A stretch of DNA of 64,000 nucleotides from Cucumis sativus (GCF_000004075.3 NC_026657.2:3162001-3226000); one strand, 5' to 3'; shown: positions 10,201 through 21,780, counted from the first letter of the stretch. Notes: generated by a model not told the origin, from the letters alone. Program-made: numbers and translations.

Positions 10201-12431
10201 AAATTAATCCCTAGGTAGTCGTGATTGAACCCATGATGTCTTAGTCACAGTGCTTGAAAAACTAATACTAAATTGTTGTGGTTTAGCTATGGCGTATTAC
10301 TACAATTATTTTTACATTGTTATTAATGTCTAATTTATTATAAGATAATTATTCAAAGTTCTATAAAGTTAAAACTGCAAGTAAAATTTGATTTTAACAT
10401 AAATGATTTGATAGAAAGTTAGGAAAACCAATTGTTACAAAAAAAAAAAAAAGAACATTTATGGAAGGATAGAATTGGATTTAAAAAAATATATATTGAG
10501 GAGAAGATACGAAGTTTTAGGATGATTGATTTCAAAACTTTTATCCACCTGATAGCAGCCAGATTGAAAAGTGATTCAATCTGGATAAATTAATAAACAG
10601 TCATTTTACATTGTCATAATTGCTTTTGGTCACTCCAAAAGGGGTCCAAATGATCTGGCTAGAATGGTTAACAAATAATACAATTGTTGAGAAGAATACC
10701 TTCCATTCAGTCCTCTGACTTTTCTCAGCTCCACATCCACCTCAGTTGACTTAGAAGCTTCTACCTTAGATCCTCCAATATTCTCCCCTCGCCGACGAAA
10801 ACCTTCCTCTGGCTGCATTTTCAATACAAGTCAAGCATGAGACGGTATAGGCTTTTAGACAAAAAAAAGGGGTTTTAAGATAAGAACAAACCTTGACAGA
10901 TGAAGCTTCAGGTGAAAATTCAAAATTATCCAAGTGAGAAAGGTTTTCTTGAGTTCTAGTGTTGCTTAAATCCTGTCATTAATATAAAAGGCCAAATCAA
11001 TATATACCACAATACGCACAATGCCTCACATCAAATAAAAAACTCCACCACATTTTTAGCGTTACTGCATACAGTGTGCGTAGTTATGGGATCACTCGGA
11101 TAAGCTTGCCCAACATCCTTTTTTGAAGCCTCAATTGCAGCACGAATCATTTCTTCTTCAATATCATTTGTGTCCTGAAACTCATCACTTTCAAAGGCAC
11201 CAGATACAGCATTTCTGTCACGAGATATGTTACTCGCAACAGCCGGATGGTCTAAATCTGGTGCATGTGCTATAGAAGTAACGGGAGGTTCTTCATCTTC
11301 CCCATCATCAACTACGACAGTCCCATGAACCTCTGGACCATGGGCATCTGGAACTCCAGTGACATCCTCAATTGTCGGCTCATGGCGTGATTGGTTGGAT
11401 GGTCGACTACCATCTCTAAATTCTATGGGAATCTCCCTAGACTCTCTTGGATGAGTCACAAGTGGAGCAGACCTTGTAAAATCAGAAGTGCGGTCAAAGA
11501 ACCCCTGGCGCAGATTTTGATCAAGTATTGAAAAGGGATTCATTATCTCTCTAGCTGTAGATAGAAGAGACCGAGGAGGACCCTGGGGTTCAACTTCAAC
11601 TGGATCATCAATGTCCATGAAATCATATTCACCAGAAACAGAGGCTTGACGTGCGCTGGAGATAAAGGGAAGAGTCCAAGTTCATCATTCAAAACATGGT
11701 TAGATACAATACAGGGAAAAAAAAAAGTATAGATACGCAGGTAAGCAATTCAATTCCTTTTACAAACGGAAAAATAGAAGTTTAAACGGAACTAGTAGCA
11801 TACTTTACAGACGAACTTCTATCTCCTTCATTGAAATAAGCGTTCACAGCAGCATTGAGATCAGAACCATGTGCCTAAATGTAACACCAAAAAAAAAAAA
11901 AAAAAGGAATTGATTTATTGAAGCAATTCACAACCAAAAAAAGAAGTCAATCTCACCACCAATGCTTTTAACATTAACATTCTCCTAATCTCTACTATCC
12001 CAAATCCCAGCAAAACACACACCCCACGAACTGCCAACAAATATACCCAATAGACCAAAACATACCACTAAAAAATTCACAACCCACATATTCATACCTA
12101 AAATTGAACAAAAATCCATAAAAACAGAGTAAATTAAACACTCCCATTAAGAACCCACAAAATCAGCTTCAGAAGCAATGACCTAAACCTAAAGTCCCAA
12201 ACTACCTAAACATCAAACATCAACAACAGTAAACAAAAATCAAGCTGAGGCAAAATCATCATCTTCCCATCAGCAAGAAACAGCAGAAACGCGATTACAT
12301 GAAATTAAAAAGAAAAAAAATGGGGAAAAAGAATATAGAAATGAAACCTCGAGGCTCTGAACGGCAATGGCTTCAGAGGCACCAGTGACGCTGATGAAAG
12401 TATCAATTGCTTCACGAGACGGCATCGCCAT
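7287..12431 (-). CDS. PUX8: Plant UBX domain protein, PUX8 type (p97/CDC48 adaptor), 11 exons
   Basis: Coding exons in transcript order: 12431-12348, 11874-11804, 11655-11073, 10972-10892, 10812-10700, 9837-9630, 9516-9316, 9232-9101, 7825-7682, 7600-7544, 7394-7287. All junctions are GT-AG and the joined frame is 1,782 nt (593 aa). The product begins with a UBA-like helix bundle ([20 protein letters not shown]..., residues 4-45), then MDIDDP, a ubiquitin-interacting motif [15 protein letters not shown] (about 211-226), a conserved [20 protein letters not shown] block (381-400), a Glu/Arg-rich coiled coil (447-500) and a C-terminal UBX domain (512-593) with RPYPR in place of the usual FPR loop. 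PUX proteins recruit ubiquitylated clients to the CDC48 ATPase. The introns at 7826-9100 and 9838-10699 are long and AT-rich. The exon 2 donor (AA|GTATGC at 11803) was chosen to keep the frame; a second in-frame ATG lies at 12425. Arabidopsis PUX8 is the closest protein I recall. Confidence 0.93.
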
Positions 12432-12600
12432 AGAAATCAGAGATTAGAGAGGAATTGGAGAAGAAGGTGAAGTTGATCGGAGAAGTATAATGTTGGTGAA
12501 GAGAAATGGCCTGAATTGAAGCGGACGTAAGGAATATAAAGAGATTGGTATTGGAAGCGGAAAGCGCTGGAAAGGAAACGTAACGGACAATTAACCTAGA

Positions 12601-12606
12601 CACGTG
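12601..12606. promoter_or_regulatory. G-box upstream of PUX8
   Basis: CACGTG lies about 170 bp upstream of the PUX8 start codon, within ACACGTGTG. It is a plausible bZIP/bHLH site on position alone; no function is shown. Confidence 0.4.
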
Positions 12607-12639
12607 TGTTCTACAATTTTGTTCCCAATCCATAAACTA

Positions 12640-14980
12640 TCCCTTAACTCTCCTAATTTACACATTTTCATGCCCCAATTTTATTAACAACTTACCTTTT
12701 TTATTAATACTTCATTTAATGTTACATATCATTTCTCATCAAACACCTTACCTCAACTATTTATAATTTCTAAACATGATGGTCTCATTCATGGCTTCAA
12801 TGAACTACAAGTGTTCAAAGCTCCGATCGATTCCACATTTCAAAGTTTTAATGGATCAACATGTATAAGATCAGCGTGCAGAAAATCCACGAGAGTTCAA
12901 ATTATTCACTCTGTGATGCACTAGTATTGATTCATCAATTGAGGGAGGAGACCACCTACCTAGACTTCTACGACTCTCGAATCTTGTCGAACTAGAGGGA
13001 ACATTGGAGTTATCCATCAGCTTGAACTCATGTTGGCCATTAGACTTAAGGAAGAATTATGGTTCTAACATAGAAGCTTTTGAAATTGTTTTGAATATAG
13101 AATTTTGTTGTTAAAGAGTTGTCTCTAACTTTAGAAATATTCGTATCACATGTTTGCCCGTAGATTTAACCTACATCAAGTCCTTAATTACCATATTATT
13201 GTGTTATCCTCTCCATTCATATTCTAAGAATGTGGTTAATGTTACAGTGAAGTTTGCTCATTGTGGTCGTGTCTTTTCTTTTGTTAAGTGCAATTATGTT
13301 GTCCACCCTCGTTCAAATTGTGTTTATTGTCTGCTACCTTTTCATCGAGACTCTTGTTTTTCTGATTAGGTTTTCCTTTTTCTTTGTGAAGAGGTTATGG
13401 TTAGCTCGTTGGTTCGATGAAGTTTTCTTTTTTAGAAAAAGAGCAACATTATATTCTAAACTTTTTAATAGAAAATAATGAAAAATATAATATGGTAATT
13501 TAAAGGAAAAAAAACTAATACAATTGGTTCCTAATATAGGTTAAATTTGGATCCTTAAAGTTTTATAACTCAATAATGTTATCCTCTATATTTGTTTTTA
13601 GTACTATCCTTGTAGTAGTTTTTGTTAATCATAAATGGATGATGCACTTATTGTTTATTAAAAAGGATCTACTTATTTAATAATTATTTTTAAAAAATAT
13701 ATCATTTTCAATTATTACTAACTTGTTTAGATTCACTTTCTAAAAGTTCACATTTTTAGTTATAAGATTATAATAACCACTCGAAGATATTGTAAATATC
13801 ATTTAAAATCTTAACAAACACTATTTCAAAATTCACATTTGTTATCGTATTTATACTTTTTTCTTAAACTAAAATAATTTACGTTACAAACACATAATAT
13901 TGTAACTCAAACTAAAATATTCTACCCTCCAAACATAAACTATATTATAACTTCATTATAATAACTTATTACTGTAATAACTCACATTTCTTATTTCAAA
14001 CCCCAAGTAAATTCAATCATATCTTATTGTTTCAAACCTTAAATTTTGATTTTTTTTTTAAATAACCACTTCCCTTAGTTTTCCTATTAAATTGAGGTAG
14101 AAAACCGACAATGTATGATATTGAGTTGAAAAATAAAGCTTGTTCATATGGACCTACTTTTAGTGCAATTATACTAGTAACCGTATAGTTTGTGATTGAG
14201 ATGCATATTACCTAATAACCATAGAGTAAAACGAGCAAAACAGAAATAAAATGTTTCTCCCCTCAACCCTTTAGATTCTATAGATAGATGAAATATTATT
14301 GTTGCTATTATTAATATATCAACTTTAATGAAAATTAACTTTCAACCTCTAAAAATTTTTAACATCTAAAAGTATATAGACTATGATATTTAAATTAGAT
14401 TCTAAATGCACAACGATCAAAATGATATTTAAACCAAAAATCAATTTTCTACTAGCGTACACATTAGATACCTCCATTATTAAATATTAATTATATAGAC
14501 TCACGTAATTCTTAAATGTACTTTGTTGTCGCAAGTAAGAAATAGAAGTAGCATACAAAATTTCGTATAATAATAATAATAAATTTAGGAACAGCCAATG
14601 AAATTTTTTTTATGATTGATATTAAACATCATGAATTAATGATAGTGTAATTTGACTTTAGCTTTTTGGTTGAATTGTTAATTTAAATTGATATCAAACC
14701 AACATCTATGCAATCCTTTTTTTTTTCTTCTAAAAATTTGAATTATTTAGAAAATTAAAGGTATGAAAGAAATTTCATATTATATATATAACACGAGACT
14801 AAATAGGCTATTATTCAAAATGAGAATCCATGATATGAGGAGAGACGATTACACAAACTAGTAAAAACTGAAAACTGTAGCATATAGTTTTAGTCCAATT
14901 TAATTAAAACGTAAGTTTAATAGTGGTGTCTAAATAATATAATTATCGGACAACCAAACAATTAAGACTACCTAATAAAA
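12640..14980. other. AT-rich intergenic DNA, no supported gene
   Basis: The stretch 12780-13090 has a more balanced composition than its surroundings and could be a decayed gene or transposon fragment, but neither strand gives a recognisable protein. The segment 13850-14000 (CCCTCCAAACATAAACTAT and neighbouring TATAA runs) has the look of a small non-autonomous DNA element; I could not define its ends. The rest is simple AT-rich sequence. Confidence 0.5.
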
Positions 14981-15239
14981 AAAAGTAAGGAGTGAGTTGG
15001 ATTGAATTTTTATATTTTTGTGGGGTTGGGTTGAACCATTTATTTGGGTTCAATCAAACCAACTCATATATAACGTGGACTATCGAACACATTGGATCTA
15101 GGTTGGGTTGAGTTAGTTTAAAAAGGTTGGGTTGAGTTTGGTTGAATATTTCGATTTTTTTTTATAATTAATATATATATATATAATATATATTATATTA
15201 TTTATTTATATAATAAAGTTAAATAAGTTAGGTTAGGCG

Positions 15240-16500
15240 TACGTCTCCCTCTTCTCCGTTTCGCCTCCTCGCGCGCCGTCCGTCTCCGTCTTCTCAGCAG
15301 CCGTCCGTCTCCCTCTCGGCTGTCGCTCTCCGATACTCCTTCCGACGGCCATTCTAACAGCCTGGTACACTAAAATTATTTACTCTGGCAAAATTATACT
15401 TCAATGTTTGATGCATGTCTAAAGCTTAATAATCTAAATTAAACATGATCTTTGAAGCTCTCGATTGAAACTTCTTATTATGCCTTGTGGTTATGGTTTC
15501 TCGATGAACCTGGGATTGGGGTGGAGAAAAAAGAGGATTTAACAAGTATCTAACCACACTGAAAGATGATTTATCCCAAGTACTTGATCATGGTACTCGG
15601 TCTGGGATCTTTACTGTTCATGCCAATCTGTTTTTAGTAGACGAGCTAAATATGCAAGTAATCTAGCTAGCCAGTGAGTCAGGTCTACGATTATCGTTTT
15701 CTCTTTGGAAGTCTTAGTTTTTTTTTTCTTGTCAGGGATAGTTTTTGCATTCTATCTATGGAAAAGGAGGATTGTCGTTTTTCTACTCTTGCTACACAAA
15801 CATGTAACTGTGGAGCATTATTGCAGCTCTTTACTTTTTTCACCTTACCTGCTTTCAACTTTTGGTATACTGAAATTATATTTGTTCCCCATCAGTTACT
15901 ACAGGAGAATGGAATTGTTCAGTCGGGACTCTTTTTATTACATTATATTTCATGCCCCTTTATCTCCGTCCTCAGTTTTTTCCTCGTGTCGAAACTGTCA
16001 AGGATTATAAGTTCAAGTTACAAGCTTTTGAATATGGCTTCTCTTGAAGCTGTTTTAGCTTGTAACAAAAAAATTAGCTCTTTCAATCTCTTAGTTCAGT
16101 GGCTGAATGCTTAAAAAGGTTGTATTATTTTGTATCTAGATACATATCTTAGAATCAGATGATTTGAAGATTAAGAACATATTTATTGTTCTTACTACTA
16201 GGAGTTTGTTAATGCCTTGAAACGTTCGACTCCTAAAGCAAAAAATAATGTTGTGTAGAAGAGATCTTCTATGTTTCCTGTTCCTGTTTTGGTCATTGTA
16301 TTAATTATTGTAAGTACCAGTACTACAATCCGCTGAAACAAGCACAGAGAATTAAGTTGTTATCTATGTGATTTGATTTCGCCCTCTCTGTTGGGTGACT
16401 TCTTTTTATTACATTGTTCATATGTGATTTTGTTTATGGCAAAGGGAGCTACTTATAATTGTGACTTCCAAGTAAGAATAATAAACGTAGATGGTTTGTT
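15240..16500 (+). pseudogene. Decayed or captured intron-containing gene fragment inside the element
   Basis: Exon-like pieces in one orientation: a GC-rich block at 15240-15365; a frame at 15537-15659 coding TLKDDLSQVLDHGTRSGIFT and then VHANLFLVDELNMQ, followed directly by GTAATC; a piece near 15970-16020 reading FFPRVETVKDYKFKLQ; and a last-exon-like piece at about 16203-16257, preceded by CTAG and reading EFVNALKRSTPKAKNNVV to a TAG stop. A candidate AATAAA follows near 16489. The first part (about 15495-15540) needs a frameshift to join the second. I do not recognise the parent protein. Introns appear to be kept, so the copy is DNA-mediated, not retroposed. Exon limits are tentative. Confidence 0.35.
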
Positions 16501-16641
16501 CTTACTTTTTAAACTTTGCAAACATTAGAATTTAAAAATGAAAAAAAAAAGAAAATTACAATCCAAACCAACCCATATTTTATGGTTTGGGTTGAGTTGA
16601 AAACTTAATTCGGGTTGCCAACCCAACTAACCCGAAAATAT

Positions 16642-16674
16642 GGGTTGGGTTGAGAATATCTCCCAACCCAACCC
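16642..16674. repeat. Hairpin at the right end of the hAT-like element
   Basis: GGGTTGGGTTG (16642-16652) and CAACCCAACCC (16664-16674) are exact reverse complements separated by 11 bases. Just to the left, CGGGTT and AACCCG at about 16612-16634 form a second, looser inverted pair. Dense inverted copies of one hexamer near an end are typical of subterminal transposase-binding regions. Confidence 0.75.
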
Positions 16675-17168
16675 GTTTATACCCCTAGTTCGAATTCGTA
16701 AAAAAATTGAAAAATTTAGTGCTAGATTTTAGTTTTGTTCCCCTGTTTCCTTTATTTTAGTGAGTGATTTGAATCTGATTATATAACCATTTTAATATTT
16801 TGTTTTACACTTTTTCAAAGGTAATTCTGAATGATTTGAAGGTGTTTTTTTGTGTGTGATTATTGTTTGTTAGTTTTTATATATATTGAAAGTTTGATGT
16901 TTTGCTGGATCGGGAAAAGGAGTTTTCTTTACAGATTACTCAAATTTAGTTTCATTAATGTCAGTGACATGAATTTTTTAAAAATAATGAAAACTAATAT
17001 TAGACACTCTCAACATCTATTAGTTTGACCAGATTTGGATTATCCGTAAAGAAAAAACACTCTCGGCGAAATGAGTATCGGTTGTTTTTGTTAAGAAGCA
17101 TGGTAGAAAGCAAATTATTAGACACTCAACATCAATTTGTTTGAAACACTATAATATTTGGTGCAGCA

Positions 17169-17900
17169 ATGAGGAAATCAGAAGGGCCATCATCACTCAA
17201 GAGAAAAAGGCCAGATTTGGGTACGAAAAATTCGTCTGGAGGAGCTCTAATTGGGCAAGAAAAAGTTCTCTATGACCTAATTTGCAGCAAGCAAAGCATG
17301 GGGATTTGCACTTTTGACATGAAAAGAGAGACAAAGTTTGCTGAAAGTGTAGTAACAAAATCCCTCAAGTCTCTTCAAACCAAAGGCCTGATAAAGATAG
17401 TCCAACACTATCAAAACAAAGGCAAGAAGTTCTACCTATCAAATGACTTCGAACCAGCTAAGGAATTAACCGGTGGTAACTGGTATCGTGACGGGGAGCT
17501 CGACAAAGACTACATCAATACTCTCAAACAAGTTTGTGCAAGAATGATACAAAGGAAGAAGTTGATGACCATTGAAGGAATTGTGGAGTCTTTCAAACAG
17601 AGTGGTGCTTTCAAAGTAGAGTTGTCAAGAGAGCAAATTGAGGAGATTGTAAATGCTTTGGTGTTGGACAATCAGGTGATGGAAGTGAAGAGCTCTGGAT
17701 TTGGTGAATTTGAATTTATTCCAATTGGGAAGATTTGTTATAAGTATTGTACTCAAGGAGGAGGCCTCAAAGGGGAGCCTAAAACAGGGGCAATGGCTTC
17801 CATTCCTTGTGGAGTTTGTCCAAGGATCACTTATTGTACCCCAAATGGCATCATTTCTCCTGCTACCTGTGTCTATTATACCAAGTGGTTAGATTTTTAA
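17169..17900 (+). CDS. RPC6: DNA-directed RNA polymerase III subunit RPC6 (RPC39/RPC34 family)
   Basis: A single-exon frame of 243 aa. RPC6 belongs to the RPC3-RPC6-RPC7 initiation subcomplex of nuclear RNA polymerase III, which opens promoters of tRNA, 5S and U6 genes. Visible parts: a basic N-terminus (SSLKRKRP), a winged helix (about 29-95, GQEKVLYDLICSKQSMGI to KKFYLSNDFEP), the conserved LTGGNWYRDGELD segment, a further winged helix (about 125-180) and a C-terminal cysteine cluster CGVC-x5-C-x10-C (C214, C217, C223, C234) ending in TKWLDF. The same spacing in human RPC39 binds a 4Fe-4S cluster. The protein is shorter than the ~316-aa human subunit because the first winged helix is absent; I believe short forms are usual in plants. 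A CAG directly before CAATG and a donor-like AAAG|GTAATT at 16821 suggest one 5'-UTR intron. Confidence 0.92.
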   Translation: MRKSEGPSSLKRKRPDLGTKNSSGGALIGQEKVLYDLICSKQSMGICTFDMKRETKFAESVVTKSLKSLQTKGLIKIVQHYQNKGKKFYLSNDFEPAKELTGGNWYRDGELDKDYINTLKQVCARMIQRKKLMTIEGIVESFKQSGAFKVELSREQIEEIVNALVLDNQVMEVKSSGFGEFEFIPIGKICYKYCTQGGGLKGEPKTGAMASIPCGVCPRITYCTPNGIISPATCVYYTKWLDF

Positions 17901-17980
17901 GTTGAACCATTTTGAAGATTTTTACACATAATGTGCATATGTATTTAAACTTATCTTGAGTTCTGGACTGATTTCTAATT

Positions 17981-18012
<32 letters not shown>

Positions 18013-19510
18013 GACTATTAATCTACATACTAATCTATCTATTCCTTCAAGTTACAACAATTTAGGTGAAGGAAACTGTTGAAGATATTAATCTTAGTAA
18101 GTAACAAACATGGATTCAACTCATGAGTCATCAATGTCAAACCTCTTAGTTACAGATTGTTCTTACCGATTGCTGATAGTGAAATACTCAATGTGGAACC
18201 CTTGTGAGAATGGTCATTTTTTATGCACATTGAAGTGTGCAATAATAAGGACATGAAATTGAAGGTTCTTAATAAACTATATGAAAGTGAAACGTTTTTT
18301 TGGGTAATATTTGGATCCTCTAACAGATCCACAAAATAAAGCAACTATTTCTTCTTAATTATATAACCAATTTCCATTTCCTTAGGTATGTAATCTTATG
18401 TTTATCTATAGTATCCCCATTGTATCTAACAAACAACTAAACTCTGTTTCTTTTAACCTTCTTTAATTTTGCTTTAAAATCTTATCAAATAAAAATTCAA
18501 AATCAGTATATTTTAAATTAATCCGATAAAAACAATTGCACAATAGTTTTATAAAAAAATTAAAAAATTTCTAAACATATGAGAGAATATTCAATGAGAC
18601 AAGGGGTTTGAAATTGGGAACTACTTAATTACCTTTACCTTAATCTACCCTAATTTGCTTCATTAGTTATATATTATTGCAAACTAATTAAGAATAAACG
18701 TAATTATATTTACGGGTTAGGAATTTTTTGCCGAGGCAAAGTTTATGAAAAATAGGAAAGAAAAAGAAAAAACAAAATAATAAAAGAGGGTTTTTCAAGA
18801 ATATGATAAAAAAAAATACAAACTATTTATATAGTTAATTTGTGGTAAATTTTGTCGTCATTTTATCAACTTCCTTATTAGTATGTTTGCGACACCTAAG
18901 TGATGATAAAGGATTTGTTTAGCTAATTTTTTTCTTTTGTAAAAGAAATCTAATTTTAAGATGATTTAACAAAGGGTAAATCCAAAGAGTTTTTTTGAAC
19001 ACTCTTAATGGGTAGCACAGAAATCTCATTAGTTGGTCCAAAGGGTTAAAGATTGAAATTCTCTTAAGAATCCCATACATATTTTTTTTCCTTTGACAAC
19101 ATGTGCTATACATACAAGATATGAGCATCAAACTGTAACATTGATTATAAAGTGGATCCATACTAATTAACTAAACCATGTTTAAAATTTCCCAAACAGC
19201 AAAATATTTTTAGAAAAACAGTAACAGAAGAGATTACAAAAAGAGAAATTGGTTGAATAATGGTACGATGACGGCAACTAATTGGAAGAGATTACAAAGA
19301 GTAATTAACCCCCTTCCTTATTTAATCCTTTTAAATAAATAATCCTTGTGATTCTCTTGGAGATTTTTTAGTGATTTTCTCCAATAAACTTGTAGATTTC
19401 CTTATAAGTTATATTCACTTAATAGGTATAGAGTGAGTATTTCATTATTTTTGTTATTAGTTTTCACTAAACCCTAAAACTGATCATTATCATATGATCT
19501 TCTTCCTCTC
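17901..19510. other. AT-rich intergenic DNA with (AT)n tract
   Basis: It contains the 3' flank of RPC6, an (AT)13 microsatellite at 17987-18012 and otherwise low-complexity AT-rich sequence. No gene is supported on either strand. Confidence 0.6.
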
Positions 19511-19560
19511 TTTGAGCTTTGAGCTTTGAGCTTTGAGCTTTTGAGCTTTGAGCTTTTGAG
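19511..19560 (+). repeat. TTTGAGC heptamer repeat in the leader of zinc-finger gene 1
   Basis: Six copies of a 7-8 base unit (TTTGAGC, some with an extra T) end 18 bases before the ATG at 19579. It is probably transcribed as part of the 5' leader. Confidence 0.85.
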
Positions 19561-19578
19561 TTCTTGAGATTAATAATA

Positions 19579-20181
19579 ATGAAGTCTGATTTGGAAGGTC
19601 ATGAAGAAGAAAAGCCTACAAAATGTAAATGCAAAGTATGCAATAGAGAATTCAATTCCATCAAAGCATTGTATGGCCATATGAGGTCTCATCCTGATAG
19701 ATCATGGAAGGGTATCCAACCTCCAATCACCATCGCCTCCTCCTCCTCTTCATCTTCCTCTTCGCCTCTGCCCTCTTGGTCCTTTACTGCCAAAAGGGGC
19801 TGTAAGGGCATTGGCTGTATCAGTACTGCTGCTGTTGCTGCCCCCTCCTCCTCTTCCTCCAGATCTTCCTCTTTAGAAACTGAAGCTAAACTTGAATCTC
19901 GTTTTTCTGATCCCGATGTGGTGGAGGATCAAAGACAGGTGAAGAAAATGAAGAAAATTAATGAAATTGAGTTGAATAAAGTATATAAATGTAATAGCTG
20001 TGAGAAAGAGTATGTGTCTCACCAAGCTTTGGGAGGCCATAAATCCCGTCATCGCAAATCCAAAATTTTATTACGTACCAGTTCGAATGTGACGAATCCT
20101 ACTCATCAAGAGAGGAAGATCCTTAATTTCGATCTCAATGAACTCCCAACTATGGAAGACGACAACAACAAAAGAAGTTAA
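19579..20181 (+). CDS. C2H2 zinc-finger repressor with EAR motif, tandem copy 1 (two fingers)
   Basis: An intronless frame of 200 aa starting at ATG 19579. Two complete C2H2 fingers are visible: CKVCNREFNSIKALYGHMRS-H near the N-terminus and CNSCEKEYVSHQALGGHKSR-H in the second half. QALGGH is the plant-specific signature of ZAT-type factors. The C-terminus carries ILNFDLNELP, a DLN-type EAR motif that recruits TOPLESS co-repressors, so a nuclear transcriptional repressor is expected. A Ser-rich linker and a basic LPSWSFTAKRGCKG segment lie between the fingers. It is the first of three tandem paralogues (next at 21789 and 23127) and the only one with both fingers intact. Family certain; biological target unknown. 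Confidence 0.93.
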   Translation: MKSDLEGHEEEKPTKCKCKVCNREFNSIKALYGHMRSHPDRSWKGIQPPITIASSSSSSSSSPLPSWSFTAKRGCKGIGCISTAAVAAPSSSSSRSSSLETEAKLESRFSDPDVVEDQRQVKKMKKINEIELNKVYKCNSCEKEYVSHQALGGHKSRHRKSKILLRTSSNVTNPTHQERKILNFDLNELPTMEDDNNKRS

Positions 20182-21203
20182 AGCAAGTATAGGTTAGCTG
20201 GTTAGATAGAAGTATGTGTCTTCGAGCAAGATATATATATAAACATTGTTCATTGCTCCATTTTTGTATCCATATATAATGTTAGCTGCTGCGGTCTTCT
20301 CTCTTGCTGTTTGCAGATTTAAACTAAGACTCTACTTCAATCAGCTCTATATGGATTATTCTGAAATTTGGAGCTTAAATTCTTCTTTCATCTCGTTCTT
20401 GTTCATTAATTCAATTTTGTTTTCTGGGATTGTGTTCATAACTTTTGTGTATTTTCTTTTCACTAATCCATGTTTATATAAATATCAGTGAGGATTGAGA
20501 AGAAATTTGACTTTTGATTCTGAGATTTTGATTCGGCTGATCCTTTTATAAATTTATTGGGTTGCTATGTTTATACTCGGGGTTTCCTTTTTTATACCAT
20601 TTGAAAATTTTGAAAGATATATGTATTTGAAAATAGTTTTTCTGTTTCTGTTTCTACTTTTTTTGAAGAATGGTTTGGGAAAAGATCATAGCATTCATGA
20701 CAAGCCTTAAGAGCGAGCATAAACGAGGCTTTAGAAAATAAGCATAGTGAATCTCTCATGGTGGGTGAATGCTCATATGGGCTTAAGGGCTCAAAAATAG
20801 GAGTAATATAATAGAGAGTTCATCCGAACTTCAAAGAAGCCTAGAGTGAGCTCGAGAGAGCACAAAAGTGAGCCTAATTAAATAGAGCTCTAAGAACCCT
20901 TGAAGAGCCTATACACCAAAGAGAGCTTAGAGCTTAAGCATAAATAGCATTTACTAAGATCAGGTGTGGAGATCAAGCTGTGAATATAGAGAAGGATCCA
21001 TAGAGTTAGCTGAGAGGACATACTATATCTTTAAAAATGATTTAAATATATTGAATCTCGAAGTTATTTTCCTAAATTTGGTAAGAAAGGTTAATAAGAA
21101 TTTGTCAAACATATATCAAGAATGGGTATCTCTTTTGAATTATAATTAATCAACTTAAAGATCATTTGATCATCAAGAAGATTAGGGTTTTTAATCAGTG
21201 GAG

Positions 21204-21243
<40 letters not shown>

Positions 21244-21780
21244 TATTTAATTAAGCTAAGAAACTCAATTTTCCAACTTAATTAGCCGAGAACTCTTTTT
21301 TTATATCTTTTAATTTAATAGATATTTAAAGAGAAAATCTAGGTAACTATATCTAACTACAAAGATTGTATTTTAATCTAAAAGAAAAAAGGAAGATTTA
21401 GATAGAGAATGAATTTATTTAATTAAATATATCCCACTTTTACATTTTCATTTTATTTTCAGTAATATTTTCCTCTCTTTAAGATATAACAACTTGGTTG
21501 AAAGAAATAAATTCGATTCCAATAAATTTTATAGTTACAAAAATTACTAAATCATAAATATTTAAAATTAGTTATTAAGATTTAAAAACCTAAAAGGATT
21601 AGGAAAAACCAAAAACCAAAAACCAAAATATATAATTATTTTCCTTATTTTTCCAGTTTCCTATTTCCTTATGGAGTTAGATTTAGATGTCAATATATAT
21701 ATATATATACATAATGAAAGTGAGTAGTGAGCTTAAGTTCGATTTGCTCACTTCCCTATATTCCTTAATCTCTTGTCTAT
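20182..21780. other. Intergenic DNA between zinc-finger copies 1 and 2
   Basis: The segment 20680-21010 is a more GC-rich stretch full of GAGC/GAGCT words (for example GAGCTCGAGAGAGC near 20850), which looks like a diverged repeat of unknown type. An (AT)18 microsatellite lies at 21206-21241 and a shorter TA run at 21693-21709. No further coding region is supported. Confidence 0.5.
21206..21241. repeat. (AT)18 microsatellite
   Basis: Uninterrupted alternating AT of 36 bases between zinc-finger genes 1 and 2; likely to vary in length between individuals. Confidence 0.95.

Larger units (their letters stand above)
14985..16690 (-). mobile_element. Probable hAT-like non-autonomous element carrying gene fragments
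   Basis: Both flanks are filled with GGGTTGGGTTG-type subterminal motifs: + orientation at about 15023, 15104 and 15125, both orientations at 16585-16675. The right end, read on the minus strand, is CTAGGGGTATAAACGGGTTG, a form common at the ends of plant hAT elements. The matching left end is degraded or missing, so the left border is approximate and no target-site duplication could be set. No transposase is visible. The interior (15240-16500) differs sharply: a GC-rich 130-bp block at 15240-15365 ending in a donor-like CTG|GTACAC, exon-like frames, and a 3'-UTR-like tail. This pattern suggests capture of genomic gene pieces with introns. Confidence 0.45.

Noticed and set aside
15674..16114. 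Frames of 101 and 146 codons with hydrophobic Phe/Leu-rich products
   Set aside because: They overlap in two frames, reflect T-rich intron-like DNA and match no family. I treat the region as introns and exon pieces of a captured gene.
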